Positions 36,289 through 44,395 of a stretch of DNA of 64,000 nucleotides are shown here, in pieces. Each line of letters begins with the position of its first letter. Within the stretch, counting starts at the first letter, position 1. The DNA is from WFZT01 sp964571845 (GTDB lineage Bacteria > Hydrothermota > Hydrothermia > B15-G9 > WFZT01). Both the position numbers and the translations under genes were made by a program. The stretch covers positions 18,819 through 82,818 of the forward strand of contig CAZNDM010000050.1 in the NCBI GenBank assembly GCA_964571845.1, given 5' to 3'. A model generated the notes under the pieces. The model saw only the letters and a list, made by a program, of their open reading frames with translations. It was not told the DNA's origin and did not search any database.

Positions 36289-36317
36289 AATATAACATAC
36301 AAGTCCTTTTGATACAA
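36289..36317 (-). promoter_or_regulatory. Promoter of the 102-residue protein gene, leaderless type
   Basis: On the minus strand: TTGTAT (36312-36317), exact 17-bp spacer, TATATT (36289-36294), then 6 bases to the ATG at 36282. Confidence 0.6.
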
Positions 36318-36329
36318 CAGATTGCTGTA

Positions 36330-37031
36330 TTAACGACTGAGTACATCAAGTCTGTCAAATCCCTCGTCGATTTCAGGAGTTTCAAATTTTTCTGCGAGTT
36401 TCTTGATTACACCTTCCCAGTCAATTCCCTCCCCTCTGATTAGAACATATGGGTCCTGGGTTCTTCTTTTTATGCAAACATCTATTGGAAGATCAAAAAA
36501 TACCCCGACAATTTCTAAGTTTGAAACGGTTTTCAGGATAGACTCAAAGTCCTGTCTGTTGTGATAAAGATCGGGATTGAGTGAAGAGACGAACATTTTC
36601 CAGAAGCTCTGTATAATCTTCTCGGTCAACTCGTCGTCCTTTTTGAATTCTTTGAGGATTTTTTCGATAATTTTTTCATCACTTTCCCGGAAGAGGCTCA
36701 TTCTTTCCTGATTCAATGAATCCAGAATCATGCGTGCAATCTCTCTTGTTCTCCGGGGTGGTTTGATGAACATCTCTCGCGTCTTTCTATCTATATTCGT
36801 TCGGTCAACGATAACATTAAAGCCCTGTGTGATCGCTGTAACATACATTGTGCTTTCGAATTCGTGATATAAGGGGACATTTTCTCTGATAAAATTGTAA
36901 AAACTTGTCATCTGTAAGATGTCGTCCATTGCGATTCTGATGGTATTATAAGGGTCGTTTGAAATAAGTTTTCTTGCAAATGTTGTCTTCCCTGATCCTG
37001 GCAATCCTATAAGTATGTAAACTTTTTGCAT
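36330..37031 (-). CDS. P-loop kinase-like ATPase (AAA_33 / polynucleotide kinase type)
   Basis: 233 aa from the ATG at 37031. Walker A is LIGLPGSGKTTFARKL near the N-terminus, followed by RIAMDDILQM (substrate aspartate region) and VIVDRTNIDRKTR, the pattern of polynucleotide-kinase or zeta-type phosphotransferases. A C-terminal lid-like segment has VFFDLPIDVCIKRRTQDP. An in-frame ATG at 37067 would lie inside the -35 box of a clear promoter (TTGAAT-17-TAAAAT), so the downstream ATG is chosen. Substrate unknown: nucleic-acid 5' ends or a small molecule are both possible. Confidence 0.75.
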   Translation of the reverse strand: MQKVYILIGLPGSGKTTFARKLISNDPYNTIRIAMDDILQMTSFYNFIRENVPLYHEFESTMYVTAITQGFNVIVDRTNIDRKTREMFIKPPRRTREIARMILDSLNQERMSLFRESDEKIIEKILKEFKKDDELTEKIIQSFWKMFVSSLNPDLYHNRQDFESILKTVSNLEIVGVFFDLPIDVCIKRRTQDPYVLIRGEGIDWEGVIKKLAEKFETPEIDEGFDRLDVLSR

Positions 37032-37038
37032 GGATGGG

Positions 37039-37067
37039 ATTTTAACCCTGAGGATTGTCATATTCAA
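37039..37067 (-). promoter_or_regulatory. Promoter of the P-loop kinase gene, leaderless type; decides the start
   Basis: On the minus strand: TTGAAT (37062-37067), exact 17-bp spacer, TAAAAT (37039-37044), then 7 bases to the ATG at 37031. The predicted transcript start is about one base before that ATG, which rules out the upstream ATG at 37067. Confidence 0.65.
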
Positions 37068-37148
37068 GAACGCAGGTTAGAGTGTCTAAGAGATTAGCCC
37101 GCTTTTTGAAAATCAAGGTTGTGTTCTTAACTCGACGTTAGAAAGAGG

Positions 37149-38105
37149 CTATTCAACCAGTTTGAAACTTTCGACTATAAGTTCCATTCTGATGATAAAC
37201 TGAAGTTTTTCATTTCTGTCAGGTGCAAAGACTGCCATGTCAAACATGTAAAACTTATTGTTCAGGTTAAATGCGAGGGTCTCAAAAGGCCCACCTATGT
37301 ATTCTTTATCGTTCTGCCAGATTCCGAACACCTTTATGGCAGGTTGATCCATGAAGGTCGTATCTTTCACCCGGATGTGTTCTTTATAGACATAGTCCCC
37401 TTCGTAGTATTTATCAGTTAAAGTATTTCGAAGATTGATAATCTCAGATGCATCGAACAGTCTCGGTGCATTTTCTCGATAGAAGAACATAAATCTGTCG
37501 GGGTAGTGTTTGGCAATACTGGCAAAATTTGTGTCCTGGACTACATAAGCCCAGCCTTCGGGGAAATCAAAGGTAAATCCATATTTTTTGCCAAATTCTT
37601 CGGAGAATTTTTTGTCGTGTCCCGCAAAGTATGCTTTTTTTCTAAGAATCTCCCGGTATCTCGCGAGGAGTACCCCTTTGACATAGTCTTTTTTCTCATA
37701 GACGAAATTCCAGAGGGTTGTGGGTGTAGATGAGACGATCCCGATCACCGCATCCCCTTCCTCATAAACATTTTTTGAAAGGTAGATGCCGGGAGGTCTC
37801 TCTCCGAATATTTCTTTAAAAATGGGATAGTCCGGGGATGTGTAAGTTGTGATGATTACCACATTTCGATAGCCCTTGAACGGAGCAAACTGGTCGTAAG
37901 TTACAGGGTAAGTGAAAAAGAGCGGTTCGGGTCTGGGTGTGTAAAATGTATCCTGTAAGACGCTCTGGAGAAGTTTCGCCTCGCGTACTGCTCCGTCGTA
38001 AACGATGACAACCTCGTTTGCTTTCCCCCTGCCAAACCTCTCAATTTTGGTGCAGGAGGAGATGAGAATGAAAGGTATGAGAATTATCATTTTTTTACCC
38101 AACAT
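37149..38105 (-). CDS. DUF4837-type lipoprotein
   Basis: 318 aa. A lipoprotein signal peptide (MIILIPFILISSCTK, lipobox ISSC) puts it in the envelope, where the LolCD exporter encoded at 57-59 kb could handle it. The mature part matches the DUF4837 pattern known from Bacteroidetes-like bacteria: an N-terminal IVYDGAVREAKLLQSVL, a middle TFDFPEGWAYVVQDTNFASIAK and the late ETLAFNLNNKFYMFDM. Function unknown. The start overlaps the end of recG by 11 bp, with GAGGTG as ribosome site, so the two are co-transcribed. Confidence 0.7.
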   Translation of the reverse strand: MLGKKMIILIPFILISSCTKIERFGRGKANEVVIVYDGAVREAKLLQSVLQDTFYTPRPEPLFFTYPVTYDQFAPFKGYRNVVIITTYTSPDYPIFKEIFGERPPGIYLSKNVYEEGDAVIGIVSSTPTTLWNFVYEKKDYVKGVLLARYREILRKKAYFAGHDKKFSEEFGKKYGFTFDFPEGWAYVVQDTNFASIAKHYPDRFMFFYRENAPRLFDASEIINLRNTLTDKYYEGDYVYKEHIRVKDTTFMDQPAIKVFGIWQNDKEYIGGPFETLAFNLNNKFYMFDMAVFAPDRNEKLQFIIRMELIVESFKLVE

Positions 38106-40182
38106 AGATCACCTCTCCAATTTTTTCATTTGCCAGTGTTTCTTTAATAATTCGATTTTGAGGCTTTGTCAAAAATGGGTCATATTCGAGAATCCTTTCC
38201 ACCTCAGACTTGGTCAACTGTATGAGTTTCTGATCCCTTATGAGATTAGCTATTCTAAATTTTGGCAGTCCATGCTGTTTTGTCCCAAAAATTTCACCGG
38301 GACCCCGAATTTCAAGGTCAATTTCCGCAATTTTGAATCCGTCGGTTGTTTCCACCATTGCCTTGAGCCTTTTTCGTGCGTCTTCTGATACTTTTGAAGG
38401 TGTGATGAGGATGCAATAACTTTTCTTTGAACCTCTGCCGATTCTGCCTCTGAGCTGATGCAACTGAGCGAGCCCAAATCTCTCCGCATGCTCGATAATC
38501 ATGATTGTGGCATTTGGAACATCGATCCCCACCTCGATAACCGTGGTTGCAACGAGGATGTGATACTCCCCATTTCTGAATTTTCTCATAACCTCACCAC
38601 GCTCATCCTTTTTCATTTTTCCGTGAATCAAACCGATGTTGATTCCTTCAGGGGCAGTTTGCCGGAGTTTTTCATACAGTTCGGTCGCAGCTTCAGCCTC
38701 GAGTTTCTCTGATTTTTCAATAAGTGGTGCCACGACATAAGCCTGGTTTCCCTTTCTCACCTCTTCAAACAGCCAGGAATAAACTTTTTCTCTGCGTCCT
38801 TCTCTTACCCATTTTGTTACGACTTTCCCTCTCCCTGGAGGCATTTCATCTATTACTGATACATCGAGATCACCATAAATCGTTAGCGCAAGGGTTCTGG
38901 GTATTGGGGTTGCAGTCATCACAAGGAAGTGAGGGGATTTGTTTTCATATCCTTTTTCGAGTAACTTTGCCCGCTGGAGGACTCCAAATTTGTGCTGTTC
39001 ATCTATAACAGCAACGGCAAGTTTTTTAAACTCAACATCATCCTGGATCAGGGCATGAGTTCCTACAACGATTTCAGCGTCTCCTGTTTTTATTCGTTCG
39101 AGTGACAGTTGTTTCTCCTTTTTCTTCATCTTACCTGTGAGCAGGGTCATTTTGACATTGAGGGGGAGCAGGTACTCGCTCATAACGAGGAAATGTTGCT
39201 CGGCGAGTATTTCAGTGGGTGCCATAAGTACAGCCTGATAGCCGTTTTCCACAGCCACGAGCATGGTATAAAGTGCCACGACTGTTTTCCCGCTTCCCAC
39301 ATCTCCCTGGAGGAGGCGGTGCATGGGAGTGTTCCTCGACAGATCGGATGTTATCTCACCTATCACTCTTTTCTGCGCACCTGTCAGATCAAATTTTAGT
39401 AGTTTGACAAATCTGTCGGTAAGGTCTCCCTTTACCTCAAGCGGGATGCCAAGACCTCTGGATTCGACCCTTTTTTCAAGGAGTTTGATGTAAAAGTAAA
39501 AAAGTTCTTCAAAAACGAGGGTGTTTCTTGCAACCCTCGCCTCTTTAAGGTCCTTTGGGAAATGGAGCAGGTGGATAGCGTCCTTTCTTGAGTAAAGTCT
39601 GAATTTGTTGCGAATGTACTCTGGTAATGTTTCCGGAATTTCATCACCAATTTTTTCGAGTACATCGAGTATCAGTTTTCTGATAAATCTTGGCTTCAAG
39701 CCCTCGGTTGAGGGATAAACCGGGACGAGCATTCCTGCGAGGATTTTGCTACCTGCAGGTTGTTTATTGTCATCAATTATTTCGTACTCTGGATGGTATA
39801 TGACTTTTGTGCCCCGGTAAACATAGGCACGACCTGATGCAATCACCTGATCCCCTTTGTTGAAGACTTTGTCGATGCCTCTAACATTCCGCCACACAAG
39901 TTCCATCCAGTCTGTACCGTCACTTATGACGACTGTAAAGACCAGTGATCCTCTAACCTTTTTTGTTCCCTTCATGAGGACTTTGCCTGCGACAGTAACT
40001 TCTTCTCCTCTCTTTACCTGATGAATTGGGGTTATGCTCCTTCTATCAATGTACCTTCTGGGTGCAAAATATAGTAGATCAAGGACCGTAATTATCCCGA
40101 GTCTCTTGAACAGTTGAGCTCTTTTGGGCCCAACACCTTTAAGGTAGCGTACTTCACGCCTTAAAAATTCGTAAATGTCCAT
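38095..40182 (-). CDS. recG: ATP-dependent DNA helicase RecG
   Basis: 695 aa. Branch-migrating helicase for stalled replication forks. The N-terminal wedge/OB part contains LKGVGPKRAQLFKRLGI and FAPRRYIDR. The helicase core has Walker A LLQGDVGSGKTVVAL, the box II variant IDEQHKFGVLQR, MTATPIPRTLAL, and motif VI QLHQLRGRIGRG. Start at the ATG 40182 (a GTG lies one codon earlier). A TATCAT sits 7 bases upstream with TTGGTT at the -35 position, and the gene diverges from ispDF with a 57-bp gap. Confidence 0.96.
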   Translation of the reverse strand: MDIYEFLRREVRYLKGVGPKRAQLFKRLGIITVLDLLYFAPRRYIDRRSITPIHQVKRGEEVTVAGKVLMKGTKKVRGSLVFTVVISDGTDWMELVWRNVRGIDKVFNKGDQVIASGRAYVYRGTKVIYHPEYEIIDDNKQPAGSKILAGMLVPVYPSTEGLKPRFIRKLILDVLEKIGDEIPETLPEYIRNKFRLYSRKDAIHLLHFPKDLKEARVARNTLVFEELFYFYIKLLEKRVESRGLGIPLEVKGDLTDRFVKLLKFDLTGAQKRVIGEITSDLSRNTPMHRLLQGDVGSGKTVVALYTMLVAVENGYQAVLMAPTEILAEQHFLVMSEYLLPLNVKMTLLTGKMKKKEKQLSLERIKTGDAEIVVGTHALIQDDVEFKKLAVAVIDEQHKFGVLQRAKLLEKGYENKSPHFLVMTATPIPRTLALTIYGDLDVSVIDEMPPGRGKVVTKWVREGRREKVYSWLFEEVRKGNQAYVVAPLIEKSEKLEAEAATELYEKLRQTAPEGINIGLIHGKMKKDERGEVMRKFRNGEYHILVATTVIEVGIDVPNATIMIIEHAERFGLAQLHQLRGRIGRGSKKSYCILITPSKVSEDARKRLKAMVETTDGFKIAEIDLEIRGPGEIFGTKQHGLPKFRIANLIRDQKLIQLTKSEVERILEYDPFLTKPQNRIIKETLANEKIGEVIYVG

Positions 40183-40189
40183 CACTTTT

Positions 40190-40219
40190 ATGATAATGCA
40201 GACAGTGTGGTAGAACCAA
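40190..40219 (-). promoter_or_regulatory. Promoter of recG, near-leaderless
   Basis: On the minus strand: TTGGTT (40214-40219), 18-bp spacer, TATCAT (40190-40195), then 7 bases to the ATG at 40182. Confidence 0.5.
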
Positions 40220-40227
40220 TCATGCTT

Positions 40228-40233
40228 TAAAAT
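40228..40233 (+). promoter_or_regulatory. Candidate -10 box (TAAAAT) at ispDF, leaderless type
   Basis: TAAAAT followed by six bases and the ATG at 40240; the predicted transcript start falls on the A of the ATG. The -35 position (GTGTGG) is poor. Confidence 0.45.
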
Positions 40234-40239
40234 TCAAAT

Positions 40240-41388
40240 ATGAAAGTTGACATCGTCGTCGTTGCCGCAGGATCAGGTAGAAGGTTTGGGAAGGACAAAA
40301 TCTTTTTTGATCTATTTGGCAGGCCCTTGGTGTTCTACACATTAAAAAATCTCTTCTCGGCTTTCGAGTTTGAGAGGAAAATCCTGGTGCTGAATCCGGG
40401 AAAAATTGAGGAAGGAAGGAAGAAGCTCCTGCCCTTTTTCCAGGATCTTATCATTGTTCCCGGAGGAAAGGAGAGGACGCATTCTGTTCTGAATGGAGTG
40501 AAAAAAACGCTGTCAGAGTATGTTTTGATTCACGATGGGGCAAGACCATTTGTGCCGACTGATGTGGTAAAAAGAGTTATTGGTTCCCTCAAATCCCATC
40601 CTGCTGTTACGCCAGCGGAACCGGTCAGGGATACAATAAAGTATTATGAAGGCGAGTTTGTGTTCAAAACCCTTGACCGGTCTGGTTTAAAATCCATTCA
40701 GACACCCCAGGGATTTGAGAGGAAACTTATTCTGTCGGCGCTTGAGTATGCGTTGAGAGAGGGGCTTGTTTATACTGATGAGACAACACTTGTTGAAGAG
40801 TTTGGCATAAAAACAAAATATGTGTCAGGAAATCCATTAAACTTCAAAATCACTTACAGAGAGGATATGGAAATGGCGGAAAAAATACTTTCGTCGAATC
40901 TTAGGACAGGTGTGGGCTTTGATATCCATAGATTTGCCGAAGGTAGAAAAATGATACTTGGAGGAATCGAAATTCCGTGTGAATTCGGTCTCGCAGGTCA
41001 TTCAGACGGGGATGCTTTGACACATGCTGTTATTGATGCCCTGCTCGGCGCTACAGGTATCGGTGACATTGGAGAGCTTTTCCCGGACACGGATGAGAAA
41101 TATAGGGATGTTAAAAGCACCGATTTGCTTGTTCAGGTGGTCGATTTGATAAACAGCAGAGGGTTTTTCCCTGTGAATGTAGATGCTGTGGTCATTACTG
41201 AAAAGCCAAAAATTTTGCAATACAGGGAAAGGATAGTTGAAAATCTTGCCGGGATTCTAAAGATCCCGACTGATAGGGTTTCGGTTAAGGGAAAGACTGC
41301 TGAAAAAATGGGGTTTGTGGGAAGGAAAGAGGGACTCGCGGTAATAGCAAATGCCCTTGTTGTGGAGGTCAAAAATGAGAATGGTTGA
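40240..41388 (+). CDS. ispDF: Bifunctional IspD/IspF of the MEP isoprenoid pathway
   Basis: 382 aa fusion. Residues 1 to about 220 are IspD (MEP cytidylyltransferase): VVAAGSGRRFGKDK, LIHDGARPFVP, and TPQGFERKLI. Residues about 222-382 are IspF (MEcPP synthase): GVGFDIHRFAEG with the zinc ligands D and H, AGHSDGDALTHAVIDALLGATG, and a later KTAEKMGFVGRKEG. Together they catalyse two non-consecutive MEP steps. dxr lies at 58.9-60.0 kb. The ispDF stop overlaps the start of the nucleoside phosphorylase gene by 14 bp. Confidence 0.96.
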   Translation: MKVDIVVVAAGSGRRFGKDKIFFDLFGRPLVFYTLKNLFSAFEFERKILVLNPGKIEEGRKKLLPFFQDLIIVPGGKERTHSVLNGVKKTLSEYVLIHDGARPFVPTDVVKRVIGSLKSHPAVTPAEPVRDTIKYYEGEFVFKTLDRSGLKSIQTPQGFERKLILSALEYALREGLVYTDETTLVEEFGIKTKYVSGNPLNFKITYREDMEMAEKILSSNLRTGVGFDIHRFAEGRKMILGGIEIPCEFGLAGHSDGDALTHAVIDALLGATGIGDIGELFPDTDEKYRDVKSTDLLVQVVDLINSRGFFPVNVDAVVITEKPKILQYRERIVENLAGILKIPTDRVSVKGKTAEKMGFVGRKEGLAVIANALVVEVKNENG

Positions 41389-42676
41389 AATAATTAAAAA
41401 GAAAAGGGATGGTGGTAAATTATCTCACGAAGAGATTTCATTTTTTGTGGAATCTTATGTTAGAGGTGATGTGCCCGATTATCAGGTGAGTGCTCTTCTG
41501 ATGGCAATTTACTTTCAGGGAATGGATTTCGAGGAGACAATGAATTTGACCAGAGCAATGATAGATAGCGGTGTTACAGTTGATCTTACAGATCTCAGGG
41601 GTCCCAAGGTTGACAAGCATTCGACAGGTGGGGTGGGGGATAAAATTTCACTTATTCTCGCACCACTTGTTGCCTCCTGTGGAGTTGTGGTGCCGATGAT
41701 ATCCGGGAGGGCTCTTGGTCACACCGGTGGAACGCTTGATAAGCTTGAATCCATACCGGGATATAGAACCAACCTTTCGATAAATGAGTTTGTCGAGGTT
41801 TTGAAGGAAATTGGTGTATCGATAATAGGACAGACAGAGGAACTTGTGCCAGCCGATAGGAAGCTCTACGCCCTCAGAGATGTAACGGCAACTGTGGAAA
41901 GTATTCCATTGATTACATCAAGCATAATGTCGAAAAAGGTTGCAGAGGGTATCGACGGGCTTGTGCTCGATGTAAAAACTGGATCAGGTGCATTTATGAG
42001 GAAAATCGAGGATGCGAGAGCCCTTGCTGAATCTCTCGTTGAAACCGGGAAATTGATGGGGAAAAGAGTCGTAGCTTTGATAACGAATATGGATCAACCA
42101 CTTGGCAGCGCCGTTGGAAACGCTATTGAGGTCGTCGAGTCAGTTGAAGTGCTAAAAAACTCAGGACCCGAGGATGTAAGAGAGCTGTCCATAAGACTTG
42201 GTATCGAGATGCTTATTATAGGTAATGTCGTAAAAAGTCCAGAAGAAGCAAGAGAAAAGCTGGAGGAGGCACTTGATTCTGGCAGGGCTTATGAGAAATG
42301 GCGTCAGATGGTTATTCGGCATGGCGGTGATCCTGATGCAGTTGAAAGAGATGACTTTATCAAAGTAAAGGGTTCATACTGGGTGAATTCAGAGGATGAT
42401 GGCTATCTTTTTTCATTCGATACTTTCAAAGTCGGAATGGCGGCAACGGTTCTTGGTGCTGGTAGATCAAAAAAAGAAGATAAAATTGATCCGGATGTTG
42501 GGATAAGGGTTTTAAAGAAACTTGGCGATAGAGTTTCAAAAGGAGAACCGGTTTTCGAAGTTCTGTACAACGATGAGAAAAGGTTAAGGGATGCTCTGGG
42601 GTATCTCGAAGGATCGTTTAAAGTGAGCAATAAGCCTCCCGCCCAATTTAAACTGGTCATTGAAAGGATTTCGTGA
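41375..42676 (+). CDS. Pyrimidine-nucleoside / thymidine phosphorylase
   Basis: 433 aa from the ATG at 41375, chosen for the GGAGG 6-7 bases upstream. Splits thymidine or uridine with phosphate to base and (deoxy)ribose-1-phosphate. Family landmarks: VDKHSTGGVGDKISLILAP (phosphate and substrate binding), MISGRALGHTGGTLDKLESIPG, and the DVKTGSGAFM lysine region. DeoA and Pdp cannot be separated by eye. Followed by a 590-bp repeat island. Confidence 0.93.
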   Translation: MRMVEIIKKKRDGGKLSHEEISFFVESYVRGDVPDYQVSALLMAIYFQGMDFEETMNLTRAMIDSGVTVDLTDLRGPKVDKHSTGGVGDKISLILAPLVASCGVVVPMISGRALGHTGGTLDKLESIPGYRTNLSINEFVEVLKEIGVSIIGQTEELVPADRKLYALRDVTATVESIPLITSSIMSKKVAEGIDGLVLDVKTGSGAFMRKIEDARALAESLVETGKLMGKRVVALITNMDQPLGSAVGNAIEVVESVEVLKNSGPEDVRELSIRLGIEMLIIGNVVKSPEEAREKLEEALDSGRAYEKWRQMVIRHGGDPDAVERDDFIKVKGSYWVNSEDDGYLFSFDTFKVGMAATVLGAGRSKKEDKIDPDVGIRVLKKLGDRVSKGEPVFEVLYNDEKRLRDALGYLEGSFKVSNKPPAQFKLVIERIS

Positions 42677-42841
42677 ACCATGGAGGAATGTGTTTAGTAT
42701 TGTGAGGAGGTTTTCCAATGACCTCCTCCTTCGCCGGGGAAATTCTAAACTCCACAAAGCTTTGCCTTGTGGGGGAATTGAGGAGGGGCAGGCAGATCTG
42801 ACAGGAAGAAGCAGGTGGGCTTTTATTGCCCTCCCTTTAAT

Positions 42842-42863
42842 CCCCTCCCGCAGGCGGGAGGGG
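42842..42863. repeat. Palindrome in the tpiA-side island
   Basis: CCCCTCCCGC / GCGGGAGGGG with almost no loop (a 9-bp stem if CAGG is the loop). Equivalent to the CCCCTCCCACGAAGTGGGAGGGG hairpins near 63358 and 63785 (loop bases included). Confidence 0.75.
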
Positions 42864-42950
42864 GTGTGGACACTTTTCACATGCTGCTATGCAAGGTGTT
42901 GAAGAGCAATCGACAAACTCCTCCCCCACTTCGCTGGGGAAATTCTAAAT

Positions 42951-42975
42951 TCCTCCCCCACTTTGTGGGGGAGGA
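42951..42975. repeat. Perfect 25-bp palindrome (11-bp arms, TTT loop)
   Basis: Arms TCCTCCCCCAC and GTGGGGGAGGA. Same size and nearly the same arms as 18282-18306. Confidence 0.85.
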
Positions 42976-43233
42976 TTGAGGAGGGGGCAAAAAGAGCAGA
43001 TCTGCTGGAGGGAAGGAGATGAGGTATTTTCCCCTCCCCTCAATCCCCTCACACTTCGTGGGAGGGGAGTTTGTAGGTAGTCCCCTTCATGTAACGGAAA
43101 GGGAAGTTGGGTGTAATCTTTCCTACAAGATGGGATTTTGCAAGCATAGGGGTGGAAATAAAGAGGTTTTTTCGCAAAATAAAGAGGGAGTAACCACTTG
43201 TAAAATATTTTTCGAACACCCTACAGTGTTTGT

Positions 43234-43262
43234 TTGACTATATATTTGGGCTGAATTAAAAT
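43234..43262 (+). promoter_or_regulatory. Promoter of tpiA, near-leaderless; decides the start
   Basis: TTGACT (43234-43239), exact 17-bp spacer, TAAAAT (43257-43262). The predicted transcript start (about 43269) lies after the first ATG at 43265 and just before the second at 43271, so the second is the likely start. The promoter begins 12 bases after the end of the dispersed element. Confidence 0.7.
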
Positions 43263-43270
43263 TAATGCCC

Positions 43271-44035
43271 ATGAGAAAAAGGATTATAGCGGGAAATTGG
43301 AAGATGCATAAGACCCTTACAGAGGGTCTTGAGCTTGTTGAGATGCTCAAAGCTGGATATGAGCCTGACGGATATTACGAAGTTGTTGTACATCCCCCAT
43401 ATACGCTTCTTTATTCTGTCTCCAAGGCGCTTGAGGAGAGTGAGATAAAGCTTGGAGCCCAGAATGTGTTTTACGAGGATAAGGGGGCTTTTACAGGAGA
43501 AATTTCGCCATTAATGTTGAAAGATCTGGGCGTGGAATATGTAATAGTCGGGCACTCAGAGAGGAGAAAGTACTTTCACGAGGACAATGAGACAGTGTTG
43601 AAAAAGGTAAAAGCGGTTTTGAGACACGGTATGAAACCCATTGTGTGTGTGGGGGAGACGCTCGAGGAGAGGGAGAGAGGCGAGGCAAAAGAAGTTGTGG
43701 GTAAGCAACTGTCCATATTTCGTGAAATCCCAGTGGGTGATATGGAAGATGTTGCCATCGCCTACGAGCCGGTATGGGCAATTGGTACGGGAAAGACAGC
43801 AACGCCTGATACAGCTCAGGAAATGCACGCATTTATACGCGAAAAGCTTGAAGAGATTTTTAACCGTGAGATAGCACTGAATGTCCCCATTCTGTACGGA
43901 GGCAGTGTTAAGCCCAATAATGTCTATGATCTGACATCAGAAGAGGACATCGACGGTGCACTCGTAGGTGGTGCATCGCTGGATGCGGACAGCTTTCTTG
44001 CCATAATTAAGAACGCTGCAAGAAAAATAATTTAG
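43271..44035 (+). CDS. tpiA: Triose-phosphate isomerase
   Basis: 254 aa from the ATG at 43271. Interconverts dihydroxyacetone phosphate and glyceraldehyde 3-phosphate. Seen: MRKRIIAGNWKMHKT (N and K of the active site), VGHSERRKYF with the electrophilic histidine, AYEPVWAIGTGKTATP with the catalytic glutamate and flexible loop, and GGSVKPNN. The start at 43271 matches the usual TIM N-terminus and the predicted transcript start; an ATG two codons earlier would precede it. First of tpiA-secG-rplU-C25 protease-prfA. Confidence 0.96.
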   Translation: MRKRIIAGNWKMHKTLTEGLELVEMLKAGYEPDGYYEVVVHPPYTLLYSVSKALEESEIKLGAQNVFYEDKGAFTGEISPLMLKDLGVEYVIVGHSERRKYFHEDNETVLKKVKAVLRHGMKPIVCVGETLEERERGEAKEVVGKQLSIFREIPVGDMEDVAIAYEPVWAIGTGKTATPDTAQEMHAFIREKLEEIFNREIALNVPILYGGSVKPNNVYDLTSEEDIDGALVGGASLDADSFLAIIKNAARKII

Positions 44036-44053
44036 AGAAGAGGGAGGAGTTTT

Positions 44054-44380
44054 ATGCTTTACAAAATTCTTGTTGCGATTTACCTCGTGACAGTGATTTT
44101 GATGGTAATCGTGATACTGCTGCAGGAGCCAAAAGAGGGTGGTCTGTCAGCCGGTATAGGTGGAGCTGGAGTGGAAAACATACTTGGAGTGAGAGGTGCC
44201 CCGACATTCTTTACAAAACTTACAGCAGCACTTGGGGCAATATTTTTAACCCTCTCTTTGATTCTCTCACTCCTGCATTCTCCTTCACAAAGAACAGGTA
44301 GTGTAATTGAGAAAGAGGTGAAAAAAGGTGGCATCCAGTTGCCACCCATTCAGGCTCCACAGAACCCACAAAATCAATAA
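44054..44380 (+). CDS. secG: Preprotein translocase subunit SecG
   Basis: 108 aa with two membrane helices (about 4-21 and 56-74) and between them the SecG signature LQEPKEGGLSAGIGGAG. Accessory subunit of the SecYEG channel that stimulates SecA-driven export. The proline/glutamine-rich tail is typical. GGGAGGAG precedes the ATG, 18 bp after tpiA, a neighbour pair common in bacteria. Confidence 0.93.
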   Translation: MLYKILVAIYLVTVILMVIVILLQEPKEGGLSAGIGGAGVENILGVRGAPTFFTKLTAALGAIFLTLSLILSLLHSPSQRTGSVIEKEVKKGGIQLPPIQAPQNPQNQ

Positions 44381-44395
44381 AGGAGGAGAAGAAAA

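Larger units (their letters stand above)
42677..43233 (+). repeat. Noncoding mosaic repeat island upstream of tpiA
   Basis: No credible gene. Built from the same modules as the island at 63.2-63.95 kb but in the opposite chromosomal direction: palindromes in C/G-rich CTCCCC...GGGGAG arms, a GGATTGAGGAGGGGGC-type linker with GAGCAGATCTG, a stretch with CATGCTGCTATGCAAGG and TGTTGAAGAGCAATCGACA, and finally the shared promoter-proximal element at 43100-43222. Both islands run toward the start of the next gene on their own strand (tpiA here, tRNA-Cys there). Confidence 0.7.

Noticed and set aside
43265..43270. ATG at 43265 as the tpiA start
   Set aside because: It lies between the -10 box and the predicted transcript start; the ATG at 43271 gives the normal TIM N-terminus.
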